Shown: positions 8,059-16,609 of the stretch, in pieces
How positions within the stretch are numbered: the stretch's first letter is position 1
Layout: each line of letters begins with the position of its first letter
From: Lwoffella lincolnii
Lineage (GTDB): Bacteria > Pseudomonadota > Gammaproteobacteria > Pseudomonadales > Moraxellaceae
Direction: 5' to 3'
Assembly: GCF_002014765.1 (NCBI RefSeq)
Contig: NZ_MUYT01000007.1
Location: 124,769 to 188,768, forward strand
DNA length: 64,000 nucleotides
Position numbers and translations under genes: made by a program
The notes under the pieces: model-generated
What the model saw: the letters and a program-made list of their open reading frames with translations, nothing else
What the model was told of the DNA's origin: nothing
Database searches by the model: none

Positions 8059-9228
8059 ATGCCTGCCTTACGTACGGACATTGATGCCAATGGCTTACTT
8101 GAATATTCGGTGGTGTATACCGACCGAGCGTTAAATCACATGTCAACGTCCTTTCAACAGGTCATGCGTGACTTATCCACTGAGATGAAGCATGTCTATC
8201 ATGCTGATGCGGTGGCGATTGTGCCGGGGTCTGGCACATTTGCCATGGAAGCGGTGGCTCGTCAACTGGCAAGCAATCAGCGGGTGCTGATTTTGCGTAA
8301 CGGCTATTTTAGCTATCGCTGGACGCAAATCCTTGAAAAAGGGCACATCACCGATGACACAAACGTGTTGCCTGCTCAGCAAGTGGTTAATGAGAGTGAA
8401 CCGACCACGGACAATCTGCCTTTTGCTCCTGTCAAAATTGAGCAAGCCATTGCCAAAATTGAACAATACCGTCCGTCGGTGGTGTTCGCTCCACATGTTG
8501 AGACTTCTTCTGGCATCATCTTAAGTGATGACTACATCAAACAGCTTGCCGATGCTGTGCATGCTGTGGGTGGGTTATTGGTGATTGATTGCATCGCCAG
8601 CGGTTGTGTTTGGCTAAACATGACAGCGTTAGGCATTGATGTCATCATCTCTGCCCCACAAAAGGGCTGGAGCAGTACCCCTTGTGCAGGCATTGTGATG
8701 ATGAATACGCAAGCGGTGCAAGCGGTACATGCCAGTGAGTCGACCAGCTTTAGCTGTGATTTAAAGCAGTGGCTTGCCATCATGCAAGCTTATGAAAATG
8801 GCGGACACGCCTATCACACCACCATGCCCACTGATGGCTTACGTCAGTTCCGTGATGTGGTGATGGAAGCCAAAGCCATTGGCTATGATGAGCTAAAATC
8901 TCGCCAATGGGAGCTTGGTAACCGTATCCGTGATTTGTTAGAAGATAATGACATCGACAGCGTGGCAGCAGATGGCTGGCAAGCCCCTGCGGTGGTGGTA
9001 TGCTATACCGATGATGATGCCATGCACAAGGGTCAGGCCTTTGCCCAAGAGGGGGTGCAGATAGCCGCTGGCGTGCCGTTGCAAGTGGGTGAACCAGATG
9101 GCTTTAAGACCTTTCGCTTGGGGTTGTTTGGCTTGGACAAACTTAAAGACATTGATGGCACGGTACAGCGGTTTGCTGATGTGTTGGATAAAGTATTGGC
9201 AAAAGGCATTGGCAAAAAGCAAAAATAG
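8059..9228 (+). CDS. Class V aminotransferase (serine-pyruvate / alanine-glyoxylate type)
   Basis: 389 residues, fold type I PLP enzyme. Visible features: phosphate-binding loop PGSGTFAME (56-64), the VIDCIAS segment that orients the pyridine ring, and the Schiff-base lysine in SAPQKGWSSTP (K202). The family includes alanine-glyoxylate and serine-pyruvate transaminases and 2-aminoethylphosphonate transaminases. Residues alone do not settle the substrate, and no phosphonate genes lie nearby. AGGAGAG sits upstream of the ATG. Stands alone; the convergent downstream gene is the DUF2892 membrane protein. Confidence 0.85.
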   Translation: MPALRTDIDANGLLEYSVVYTDRALNHMSTSFQQVMRDLSTEMKHVYHADAVAIVPGSGTFAMEAVARQLASNQRVLILRNGYFSYRWTQILEKGHITDDTNVLPAQQVVNESEPTTDNLPFAPVKIEQAIAKIEQYRPSVVFAPHVETSSGIILSDDYIKQLADAVHAVGGLLVIDCIASGCVWLNMTALGIDVIISAPQKGWSSTPCAGIVMMNTQAVQAVHASESTSFSCDLKQWLAIMQAYENGGHAYHTTMPTDGLRQFRDVVMEAKAIGYDELKSRQWELGNRIRDLLEDNDIDSVAADGWQAPAVVVCYTDDDAMHKGQAFAQEGVQIAAGVPLQVGEPDGFKTFRLGLFGLDKLKDIDGTVQRFADVLDKVLAKGIGKKQK

Positions 9229-9236
9229 GTTGGCGA

Positions 9237-9419
9237 TTATCTTTTACAAGAGTTTATTCCCAATAATCTGTATAGGGGGCAAAAACGGATAGAACCTGTT
9301 ACCAAAGGTATCAACCCAACCAGCCCCCACCAGTTTTGAAAATATAGTCCTAATCCCAATATCACCACCCCAATGATGATGCGTAACGCACGTTCGGTTT
9401 GTCCGACATTGATTTTCAT
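9237..9419 (-). CDS. DUF2892 (YgaP-type transmembrane) protein
   Basis: 60 residues. Two hydrophobic helices (about 13-27 and 30-44) with the family C-terminus CPLYRLLGINSCK. The same domain forms the membrane anchor of the rhodanese YgaP. A strong AAAGGAG site lies before the ATG. It follows the persulfide dioxygenase gene by 65 bp on the same strand, so a shared transcript and a sulfur-related membrane role are likely, but function is inferred from context. The two cysteines of the C-terminal motif are present. Confidence 0.85.
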   Translation of the reverse strand: MKINVGQTERALRIIIGVVILGLGLYFQNWWGLVGLIPLVTGSIRFCPLYRLLGINSCKR

Positions 9420-9484
9420 GATTATCTCCTTTGCTCTGATAAAAAACGTGTTGTGGTAAAAAACGCTTATGTGATTTGTTGATG

Positions 9485-10357
9485 TTATTTGCCCAACACA
9501 TTTAACGGAATTTTAAGGTAGCGTGTGCCATTGTCTTCAGGTTCGGGCATCTTGCCTGCTTGGATATTGACTTGTATCGATGGCAATATCAAATGGGGCA
9601 TCGCAAGGGTGGCATCACGCCGTTCACGCATGACCACAAATTCTTCTTTATTTATCCCATCTTTAACATGAATGTTGCTCTGTTTTTGAGCGCTCACCGT
9701 GGTGGAAGGGGTATAGGTGCGACCGCCACTGGGATAGTCATGGCACAAATACATTAAGGTGTCATCAGGCAAAGTCAGCAAACGCTGGATAGAGTCGTAT
9801 AGCGTGCCTGCGTCTCCCCCCGGAAAATCACAACGAGCTGTTCCCACGTCAGGGGCAAATAACGTATCCCCCACAAACACCACTGTTTTTTCTTCATCAG
9901 TTGCCACATACGCCATGTCAGCAGGGGTATGCCCTGGTACGTGCATGGCGGTGATGGTGATTTTGCCTAGCTTAAGTTGACTGTCTTCGTCTGTCAAGAC
10001 ATCAAACTGACTGGCATCGGTCTTAAAGTGGGCATCTAGGTTAAACACTTCTTTAAAGATGGTTTGCACCCCAGTAATGTGCCTACCAATCACCAATTTA
10101 CCGCCAAGTTCGGCTTTTATGTGTGGTGCGGCGGATAAATGGTCAGCATGAGCGTGGGTTTCAATGATGTAATTAACCTGCCAGTGGTGCTGTTTGATAA
10201 AATCAATCACGTCATTGGCACTGGTGGTTGACGTGTGCCCTGATTTGGCATCAAAGTCCAACACAGGGTCGATGATGGCACACACGCCAGCATCAGCATC
10301 TGCCAAAATGTGCGTATAAGTTTCGGTATCTTGATGTAAAAAAGAATGCACCTGCAT
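9485..10357 (-). CDS. MBL-fold persulfide dioxygenase (ETHE1/Blh type)
   Basis: 290 residues. Metallo-beta-lactamase fold with the mononuclear iron site expected of ETHE1-like sulfur dioxygenases: THAHADH (H68, H70, D72, H73), H143 in GHTP, D164 in VGDTLF and H206 in LCHDYP. Such enzymes oxidise glutathione persulfide to sulfite during sulfide detoxification. The sequence looks closest to the Blh branch, where the MBL domain is often fused to, or next to, a DUF442 sulfurtransferase; here that partner is a separate gene at 13444. AGGAAC lies before the ATG. Divergent from a BigR/SqrR-like repressor, the arrangement seen for blh in Xylella and Agrobacterium. Confidence 0.85.
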   Translation of the reverse strand: MQVHSFLHQDTETYTHILADADAGVCAIIDPVLDFDAKSGHTSTTSANDVIDFIKQHHWQVNYIIETHAHADHLSAAPHIKAELGGKLVIGRHITGVQTIFKEVFNLDAHFKTDASQFDVLTDEDSQLKLGKITITAMHVPGHTPADMAYVATDEEKTVVFVGDTLFAPDVGTARCDFPGGDAGTLYDSIQRLLTLPDDTLMYLCHDYPSGGRTYTPSTTVSAQKQSNIHVKDGINKEEFVVMRERRDATLAMPHLILPSIQVNIQAGKMPEPEDNGTRYLKIPLNVLGK

Positions 10358-10410
10358 AACTGTTCCTGCGATTAATTTCTGTCTTAAATATCTTAAGAAA
10401 ATTAGCTTAG

Positions 10411-10450
10411 CATGGACATATCAATATGTAAATATATATAATGTAAAAAA
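10411..10450. promoter_or_regulatory. Candidate operator in the blh / bigR-like divergent region
   Basis: The 170-bp gap between the divergent dioxygenase and repressor genes contains an AT-only tract with two direct ATGTAAA copies (10426-10432 and 10441-10447) around an ATATATAT centre. BigR-type repressors bind AT-rich sites in such gaps. This is a positional guess, not a consensus match I can verify. Confidence 0.3.
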
Positions 10451-10527
10451 CGCAATAATATTGACACGCATCATGCGATTACTGATAATAAGATAAACCA
10501 TCATGTAATTAAGATGATAAAACCGTC

Positions 10528-10914
10528 ATGAATCAGTCAGAGACCCCCATGAATGATACCCCAAAGACATCTGCCATTGATGGTATTAATGGCATTCACT
10601 CATGCCAAGATGATGATTTGATGCGTCAGATGCAAGCCGTCATATTTGATGCCAGCCAACTGCTGAAGTCTTTATCCCACCCTGATCGCTTGCTGTTGAT
10701 GTGTCAGCTGACCCAAGGGGAGTATTGTGTCAGTGAACTTGAGCAGAAAATTGGTTTGGGGCAACCCAACCTATCGCAACAATTGGGCATATTGCGTAAA
10801 CAGAACATGGTGGCGACTCGTCGTGATGGTAAGCAAATCTATTACCACATTACCAATGATGATGCGATGGCGTTATTGCAGTTATTGTATCAGCGGTTTT
10901 GTCTGGAGCGTTGA
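10528..10914 (+). CDS. ArsR-family repressor, BigR/SqrR-like persulfide sensor
   Basis: 128 residues. Winged helix-turn-helix: L-L-K-S-L-S-H-P-D-R-L-L-L-M-C-Q, recognition helix P-N-L-S-Q-Q-L-G-I-L-R, wing R-R-D-G-K-Q-I-Y-Y. Cysteines C59 (LLMCQ) and C125 (QRFCLE) are 66 residues apart, the same spacing as the sensing pair C41/C107 in SqrR and C42/C108 in BigR, which form a tetrasulfide link with persulfides. An extra C67 is present. No ELCVCDL metal box is seen, arguing against an arsenic sensor. The start could also be the ATG at 10549, which has AGAGA before it. Divergent from the dioxygenase; a SulP gene follows 64 bp later. Confidence 0.82.
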   Translation: MNQSETPMNDTPKTSAIDGINGIHSCQDDDLMRQMQAVIFDASQLLKSLSHPDRLLLMCQLTQGEYCVSELEQKIGLGQPNLSQQLGILRKQNMVATRRDGKQIYYHITNDDAMALLQLLYQRFCLER

Positions 10915-10978
10915 TGGTTTTTATTTATTGTCTATTTTTCTTCTATTGTCTATTTATGCCATCTGACGGTTGTCCATC

Positions 10979-12730
10979 ATGTCTCGTTGTCCATTGACCA
11001 AATTGCCGTTAGTATCTTCGCTATTGTCCTTATTTTCTGTGTTAGCCGTACCTGTTTGGTTGCGTGAGTATCGACTTGCCAATCTGCCCAGTGATGTGAT
11101 TGCAGGCTTGGTGGTGGGGATACTGGTCATTCCGCAAAGTTTGGGCTATGCAACATTGGCAGGGTTGCCTCCTGAATATGGGTTGTATGCTGCCATCGTG
11201 CCTGTGCTGGTATATGCGTGGGCAGGTGCCAGTATGGTACAGGCGGTCGGCCCTGTTGCCATTGCTGCCATCATGACTGCCAGTAGTCTTGCCCCTTATG
11301 CTGATAGGGGGGTGGCGGTTTATGTCAGTATGGCAAGCCTACAAGCGGTGCTGGTGGGGGTGATGTTATGTTTAGCAGGGTGGTTAAAGTTGGGTTGGGT
11401 TACCCAGTTTATCAGCCGTGGGGTGGCATCAGGTTTTATCAGTGGGGCGGCGGTGCTGATATTCATCAGTCAGCTAAAATACGTAACTGGCGTGCCTTTT
11501 AGTGGTAACACACTGTTGAGTTATTTACATGGGTTTATTGGTCATATTCACCAGCTTCATGGGCTAACCACGCTCTTAGGGGCAGTGGGTTTTGTGCTGT
11601 TATTGCTCAATCGCCATGCCAAAGGTTGGCTATGGGGCTTTTGGCTTAATCAAGCTGATACCAAATGGGCAGAGCGACTGTTTCCGTTGGGTTTGGTGGT
11701 TGTTTTTATCGGATTGAGTCATCTTTTTGGTTGGGGCAATCAAGGTGTTAAGGTCATTGGCATCATTCCTAGCGGTTTGCCCCACTGGTCTTTGCCTGCC
11801 ATGCCTAAAGTTGATGAGCTGATGACGCTATTGCCCAATGTGGGGCTGATGGCATTGATTATTTTTGTGTCCAGTCATTCGGTGGCAAGCCATTATGCCC
11901 GTTTGCGTCGTGAGCGGTTTGATGCCAGTTTGGAGCTAAAGGGGTTAGGGCTTGCCAATTTGGTGGGAGGCTTTTTTCAGAGTTTTGCCATTGCTGGGGG
12001 GGTCTCTCGCACCGCCATCAATGTCGATTCTGGGGCAAAGTCCCCCATCGCCAGCGTGGTAACTGTGGGTGTGATGGTATCGGCGTTGTTGGTCTTAGGA
12101 CCATTGATGTCGCCCTTGCCATATGCGTTATTGGGGGCAACCATCATGTCATCTGTCATTGGCCTGATTGACTGGCGAACCTTTATTCACGCATGGCGAG
12201 TGGATAGGCTAGATGCCATCAGCTTTTCGGTAACCTTTGTGGCGGTGCTGGTGTTTGGGCTAAACATGGGTTTGGTACTGGGGCTGTTGGCATCATTTGC
12301 CAGTTTGATTTGGCAGTCCAGCCAACCACACATTGCCATTGTTGGTGTGCTTGAGGGAACAGAGCATTTTCGCAACATCAACCGTCATGATGTGCAAACT
12401 TTTGACAACCTGCTGATTATGCGGATAGATGAAAGTTTATTTTTTGGTAACAGTGAATCGGTACAGATGCAATTATTTAGTGCCATTAAAACCAAGCCCC
12501 AGGCCAGCGAGATAATCATCATCATGTCAGCGGTCAATCACATTGATTTGACCGCTCAAGAGATGTTAATTGAGTTAAATCACGCTTTGGTCAGCCAAAA
12601 CAAGCGTTTGCACTATGCGGTTATCAAAGGTCCTGTGATGGACGTTATCGAGCATACCGATGTCATCAAGCAGTTATCTGGTAAGGTGTATTTAAGCACG
12701 ATAAAAGCGGTGCAAGAACTTAAAAAATAG
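10979..12730 (+). CDS. SulP-family anion permease with STAS domain
   Basis: About 583 residues from the ATG at 10979; a TTG three codons earlier is less likely. SLC26/SulP layout: cytoplasmic N-terminus, family signature V-G-I-L-V-I-P-Q-S-L-G-Y-A-T-L-A-G-L-P-P-E-Y-G-L-Y (described piecewise), about a dozen membrane helices, then a C-terminal STAS domain from about residue 460. SulP proteins carry sulfate, bicarbonate or other anions; the substrate is not readable. It follows the BigR-like repressor on the same strand, so a role in sulfate or sulfite movement linked to sulfide oxidation is a fair inference. Confidence 0.88.
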   Translation: MSRCPLTKLPLVSSLLSLFSVLAVPVWLREYRLANLPSDVIAGLVVGILVIPQSLGYATLAGLPPEYGLYAAIVPVLVYAWAGASMVQAVGPVAIAAIMTASSLAPYADRGVAVYVSMASLQAVLVGVMLCLAGWLKLGWVTQFISRGVASGFISGAAVLIFISQLKYVTGVPFSGNTLLSYLHGFIGHIHQLHGLTTLLGAVGFVLLLLNRHAKGWLWGFWLNQADTKWAERLFPLGLVVVFIGLSHLFGWGNQGVKVIGIIPSGLPHWSLPAMPKVDELMTLLPNVGLMALIIFVSSHSVASHYARLRRERFDASLELKGLGLANLVGGFFQSFAIAGGVSRTAINVDSGAKSPIASVVTVGVMVSALLVLGPLMSPLPYALLGATIMSSVIGLIDWRTFIHAWRVDRLDAISFSVTFVAVLVFGLNMGLVLGLLASFASLIWQSSQPHIAIVGVLEGTEHFRNINRHDVQTFDNLLIMRIDESLFFGNSESVQMQLFSAIKTKPQASEIIIIMSAVNHIDLTAQEMLIELNHALVSQNKRLHYAVIKGPVMDVIEHTDVIKQLSGKVYLSTIKAVQELKK

Positions 12731-12831
12731 CTTAATTAAAAACAGCTTAAAAACTCAGGCAGATAAACTCAATCATGTGCCATAATACAAACCATTGCCA
12801 CACACCCAAAAAGGATACCCCCATACCCAAA

Positions 12832-12969
12832 ATGCACACCCCAAACCTGGTGGATAACAACATTGACCGCATCTGTCAGCTGTTCCCCCACTGCATCAGC
12901 GAAAAAGCAAAAACCGACGCGAGCGGCAACATTATCAAAGACAAAAAAGGACACCCCATCATCGAGTAA
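12832..12969 (+). pseudogene. Remnant of type III DNA methyltransferase (mod), N-terminus only
   Basis: A stretch encoding N-N-I-D-R-I-C-Q-L-F-P-H-C-I-S-E followed by a charged segment to H-P-I-I-E resembles the first 40-50 residues of type III adenine methyltransferases, which begin with an N-I-x-x-L-x-x-L-F-P-x-C-x-T-E motif. Nothing else of the methyltransferase (FxGxG or DPPY) follows: the frame stops at 12969, exactly where a Res C-terminus begins in another frame. Reading starts could be 12775 or 12832. I read this as the 5' scar of a deleted mod-res locus. Confidence 0.65.
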
Positions 12970-13303
12970 TGACGTGGTGGTGTATGCCAAATTGCCCAAA
13001 AACTTCACCATACCACCCCCATTTGGGAGCTATAATCCTGACTGGGCAATCGCTTTTAACCAAGACAGCGTTCATCATGTGTATTTTGTCGCTGAAACCA
13101 AAGGCTCAACCCATGCCATTGACTTACGAGAGCGTGAAAAACAAAAGATTGCCAGTGCTGGGGTGTTTTTTGATAAACTAAGGCAAAGTCAAACAGATGA
13201 GACAGCGGATAAACAGCCCATGCCCATCACTTATGCCGTGGTCAGTAACTTTGAGCAGTTGATGCAAATGGTAGGCAAGCCAAGTGCTAAGTTACCCACT
13301 TAG
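12966..13303 (+). pseudogene. Remnant of type III restriction endonuclease (res), C-terminus only
   Basis: About 110 codons resembling the C-terminal endonuclease domain of type III Res subunits: V-Y-A-K-L-P-K-N-F, P-P-P-F-G-S-Y-N-P-D-W-A-I-A-F and the catalytic-type strand Y-F-V-A-E-T-K-G-S. The P-D-W-A and E-T-K motifs form a PD-(D/E)xK nuclease core. The helicase portion is absent. It is one reading frame off from the mod fragment just upstream, so one out-of-frame deletion of the rest of mod and res explains both. A frame open from 12863 exists but its first 34 residues are mod-region sequence read out of frame. Confidence 0.75.
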
Positions 13304-13443
13304 GGTTGTTTGGGTTTAAATGGCATCAATCCATGACAAAAAAGCGTCATCATGCTGATATGATAAGCTTTGCCAAACTTTGATTGAACTTTAATCAAAC
13401 TTTAATCAATGAAATGCTTTAATCAATGAAATAAGGACATCAA

Positions 13444-13776
13444 ATGACCACCACCATACAATTCTCCGCCCAAATCCAGCCACAACAAGTCAAAGACATT
13501 GCCAAGCAAGGGTTTAAAACGTTAATCAACAACCGTCCTGATGGTGAAGAAGCCAATCAACCCCACAATGCTGATATCGAACAAGCTGCCAAAGAAGCTG
13601 GGTTGGCGTATAAAGCCATTTTATTTGCAGGTGGGCAGTTGACTCAAACTCAAGTAGAAGAGTTTGCCAAATTTTATAACCAGTCTGATAAACCTGTGTT
13701 GATGTTTTGTCGTACTGGCAACCGCAGTAACATGTTGTATCAAACAGCTGAGCAGATGGATTTGTTGGACGATTAG
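13444..13776 (+). CDS. TIGR01244-family sulfurtransferase (DUF442, Blh N-terminal type)
   Basis: 110 residues with a phosphatase/rhodanese-like fold. The active loop is CRTGNRS with C89; an N-N-R-P-D-G-E motif lies at 29-35. In many proteobacteria this domain is fused to the N-terminus of Blh persulfide dioxygenase and is thought to handle persulfide transfer. Here it is a separate gene about 3 kb from the dioxygenase, beyond the SulP gene and the type III R-M scar. AAGGAC precedes the ATG. Likely part of the sulfide detoxification set, but with its own promoter. Confidence 0.85.
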   Translation: MTTTIQFSAQIQPQQVKDIAKQGFKTLINNRPDGEEANQPHNADIEQAAKEAGLAYKAILFAGGQLTQTQVEEFAKFYNQSDKPVLMFCRTGNRSNMLYQTAEQMDLLDD

Positions 13777-13879
13777 CTGAATGTTGGTTAAACAGGTTGC
13801 TCAGAGATGAGCTGACCACAACAAAAAAATTTAAAAAAAATTTATTCATGGTTAAGCTATGAAAACTGGGTTTTTTTGG

Positions 13880-13904
13880 TAAAATGTAATAATATAACGT
13901 TTTA
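13880..13904. promoter_or_regulatory. Zur-box-like palindrome upstream of znuD
   Basis: A 25-bp nearly perfect palindrome: left half TAAAATGTAATA, centre A/T, right half TATAACGTTTTA. Only a few positions break symmetry. It matches the general form of gammaproteobacterial Zur sites (AATGTTATA around a two-fold axis). It ends about 54 bp before the znuD-like start codon, a position suited to repression by zinc-loaded Zur. No zur gene lies in this window. Confidence 0.7.
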
Positions 13905-13957
13905 GTTTAATCATTTCATATTAACCAACCCATGTTATCCATCATAGACCTATCATC

Positions 13958-16480
13958 ATGAAAAATTTTACCCATTTCACCCAGTCTTCTTTATCTCAAG
14001 CATTGTCGCAAGCATTGCCAAAAGCATTGTTTGCCATCAATGTCAGCATCATTCATTTGAGCATGGGCGTATCGTCAGCCCATGCAGCCACAGACCCAAC
14101 CGCAACCACAGACTCAAACCATCACCCTTCTAATGCCAAACTGCCCTTGGTTCAACTAAATGCCTTAACATTTACTTCAGATAATAATGACACTGCCACC
14201 AGTCACTTATTGGGTGAAAGCCCTAATGTGTCAGGTGTTTTGATTCATAAAAGTGAGTTGCAACAACGAGCAACCACCCTAGGTGATGCTTTGGCAGGTG
14301 AGCTTGGTGTTCATTCTAACCATTTTGGTGGCGGTGCATCAGCCCCCATCATTCGTGGGCAGGAGGGTAAACGCCTTAAAATCCTACAAAACGGCTCAGA
14401 GGTTGTGGACATGTCTGGGTTATCGCCAGACCATGCCATAGCGGTGGATACCACACTGGCAAAACAGGTGGAGATTGTGCGAGGCTCTGGTGCCTTGTTG
14501 TACGCCTCTGGCAACTCAGCAGGCGTGGTCAATGTCGTTGATGACAAAATACCCAGCAAATTGCCCAGCAAATTACAAGGTGATGCGGCGGTGCGTCTTA
14601 GCAGTGCCAACCGTGAAAAATTAATCACCGCCAGTGCCGAAGCCCCACTGGGAGAACATGTGGCAGTGCGTGTTGCAGGGCTGTCCAAACAAGCAGCAGA
14701 CTATAAAACGCCACGCTTTGACCGCCTTGTCTTTAACGAAGAATCTGAATACGATGACACTCAGCCAGAATTCATCTATAAAGACACCTTAAAACATCTG
14801 CCAGACAGCCATGCCAAATCAAACGCAGGAACGCTTGGCGTGTCATGGGTTGGCAATCAAGGCTTTTTGGGGGCGTCGGTGAACTTACGCCGAGACAAAT
14901 ATGGCCTGCCCAACCATTCACATGAATATGAAGAATGTAGCGTACATGGCATTTCTCAGTCCGCCTTACAATACAAGCCATATTTGCGTTTGTATCCTTT
15001 TTTGATGGAAAATGATGACTTAGAGTTTGACAATGCAGGGCTTGAATGCCATACACATGATGACCATGCTCATGACCACGACCACGAGCATGGCAAACCG
15101 TGGATTGATTTGAAAATGAAGCGTTATGATGTGCAAGGGCAAATCCATGCACCGTTTGCTGGCATTGATAAAATCCGAGCCAGCATGGGCAAAGCGGATT
15201 ATCATCATGATGAGATAGATGGGGGTGAGAAGACCAGCTTTTTTGACAATCAAGCCAATGTGTGGCGTCTGGAAGCCTCACATACCCCCATTCATACGCC
15301 GATGGGCAAGTTTAGCGGGGTGTTTGGGATCGGTTATCTCACCTCAAAAAATAGCGGACTTGTGCCACCTCGTTATGAAGATGGCAATAAACAAGACACC
15401 CAAAACATCTTGCACAATAATAAAACCAAGACAAGCAGTGTGTTTTGGTTTGAAGAATACAAGCCCAATGACAAGCTGACAGTTGACGCCGCCGCTCGCA
15501 TTGAGAAACAAACCATCACCATGGATTATGACAAAGACGCCATTTATCAGAGCTTGGACAAAGGTTTGGCAACCGCTCATGAACCAGACATACGCTTTAA
15601 ACGATTGCTTGACAGTGGTACTTTAAACCCCCAAAAACAAACTGCACGCTCGTATGCTGTTGGGACGCATTTACAATTAACGCCCAAACATAAATTATCG
15701 CTGAATCTGTCGCATCAAGAACGCCTGCCCAATGCTCAGGAATTGTATGCTCACGGCATGCACCTTGCCACCAACTCTTTTGAAATTGGTAACCGCTTTT
15801 TAAACAAAGAAAAATCCAACAACATTGATTTGGGGCTGACATTTCAAGGTGATAAATGGGATTATCGCCTTGGGGGCTATCATTATGATTTTGATAACTA
15901 TGTGTTTTTACAAACATTATCGCAGTATAAGCAAGGTTTGCGTGGCATGCGTCATGATAAAGACTTAAAAACCGCACGCTATGAACAAGCAGCGGCGAAA
16001 TTTTATGGATTTGATGCCAACATCGGTTATCAGATTAATGATGTGTATCATGTGGCGTTATTTGGTGATTATATTCGTGGCAAACTCACCAATTTGCCTG
16101 ACAAACAAGGCAGAACCGATGCGTATGGTAACCGTCCTCTCATCAAACAGCCAGACAGCCATACGCCAAGACTGCCACCAAAACGCCTTGGCATGAAATT
16201 AACCGCCAATGTTAATGCAAATTGGTCAGGGTCTTTGGAATATCGCCATACCTTTAAACAAGATAAATTGGCGAATTTTGAACGCCCAACCCCAGCTCAT
16301 AACTTGGTGAATTTGGGGCTTAACTATCAGCACAAGCCAAGCCATCAAGCAGGCTCGGTTCAGGTATTTTTTAATGCCAACAATCTATTAAACGATAAAG
16401 TCTTTGCTCACGAAACATTTTTCCCAGACATGCCACAGATGGGGCGAAACTTTATGCTCGGGGCAAATGTCAGCTATTAA
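13958..16480 (+). CDS. znuD: TonB-dependent outer-membrane zinc receptor, ZnuD-like
   Basis: 840 residues. Signal peptide with cleavage after S-S-A-H-A (about residue 46). Plug domain from about residue 85: V-L-I-H-K-S-E-L-Q-Q-R, then I-I-R-G-Q-E-G-K-R and V-E-I-V-R-G-S-G-A-L-L-Y-A-S-G. A 22-strand barrel follows and ends in an aromatic residue (N-V-S-Y). An extracellular loop near 365-380 is a His/Asp cluster (H-D-D-H-A-H-D-H-D-H-E-H) flanked by two cysteines about 35-40 residues apart on its N-terminal side, as in ZnuD of Neisseria and Moraxella, where such clusters bind zinc. The Zur-type palindrome upstream supports zinc-limited expression. Ends at a bidirectional terminator shared with phaB. 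Confidence 0.88.
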   Translation: MKNFTHFTQSSLSQALSQALPKALFAINVSIIHLSMGVSSAHAATDPTATTDSNHHPSNAKLPLVQLNALTFTSDNNDTATSHLLGESPNVSGVLIHKSELQQRATTLGDALAGELGVHSNHFGGGASAPIIRGQEGKRLKILQNGSEVVDMSGLSPDHAIAVDTTLAKQVEIVRGSGALLYASGNSAGVVNVVDDKIPSKLPSKLQGDAAVRLSSANREKLITASAEAPLGEHVAVRVAGLSKQAADYKTPRFDRLVFNEESEYDDTQPEFIYKDTLKHLPDSHAKSNAGTLGVSWVGNQGFLGASVNLRRDKYGLPNHSHEYEECSVHGISQSALQYKPYLRLYPFLMENDDLEFDNAGLECHTHDDHAHDHDHEHGKPWIDLKMKRYDVQGQIHAPFAGIDKIRASMGKADYHHDEIDGGEKTSFFDNQANVWRLEASHTPIHTPMGKFSGVFGIGYLTSKNSGLVPPRYEDGNKQDTQNILHNNKTKTSSVFWFEEYKPNDKLTVDAAARIEKQTITMDYDKDAIYQSLDKGLATAHEPDIRFKRLLDSGTLNPQKQTARSYAVGTHLQLTPKHKLSLNLSHQERLPNAQELYAHGMHLATNSFEIGNRFLNKEKSNNIDLGLTFQGDKWDYRLGGYHYDFDNYVFLQTLSQYKQGLRGMRHDKDLKTARYEQAAAKFYGFDANIGYQINDVYHVALFGDYIRGKLTNLPDKQGRTDAYGNRPLIKQPDSHTPRLPPKRLGMKLTANVNANWSGSLEYRHTFKQDKLANFERPTPAHNLVNLGLNYQHKPSHQAGSVQVFFNANNLLNDKVFAHETFFPDMPQMGRNFMLGANVSY

Positions 16481-16542
16481 ACGGTCAGCCATTAACAGTT
16501 AGTCATTAAGGGCAGTGGCTAATGGCTCATCTAAAAAAACCA

Positions 16543-16580
16543 AAAAAAACGCATCATGTTTTAATATGATGCGTTTTTTT
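16543..16580. terminator. Bidirectional rho-independent terminator between znuD and phaB
   Basis: Perfect 15-bp stem: left arm AAAAAAACGCATCAT (16543-16557), right arm ATGATGCGTTTTTTT (16566-16580), eight-base loop. The T run exists on both strands, serving the convergent genes. Confidence 0.92.
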
Positions 16581-16609
16581 ACTCAGGTTACTGTTTGGTA
16601 GGTTGCTAT

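Noticed and set aside
10528..10914. Arsenic or cadmium sensor of the ArsR family
   Set aside because: No ELCVCDL-type metal box; the Cys pair spacing fits persulfide sensors and neighbours are sulfur genes, not ars genes.
12863..13303. Complete 146-residue gene
   Set aside because: The first 34 residues are mod sequence in a wrong frame; only the last about 110 match Res. Treated as a relic.
13958..16480. Haem or siderophore receptor
   Set aside because: The His/Asp loop and the Zur-type palindrome point to zinc; no Fur-type site or haem-binding FRAP/NPNL motif noticed.
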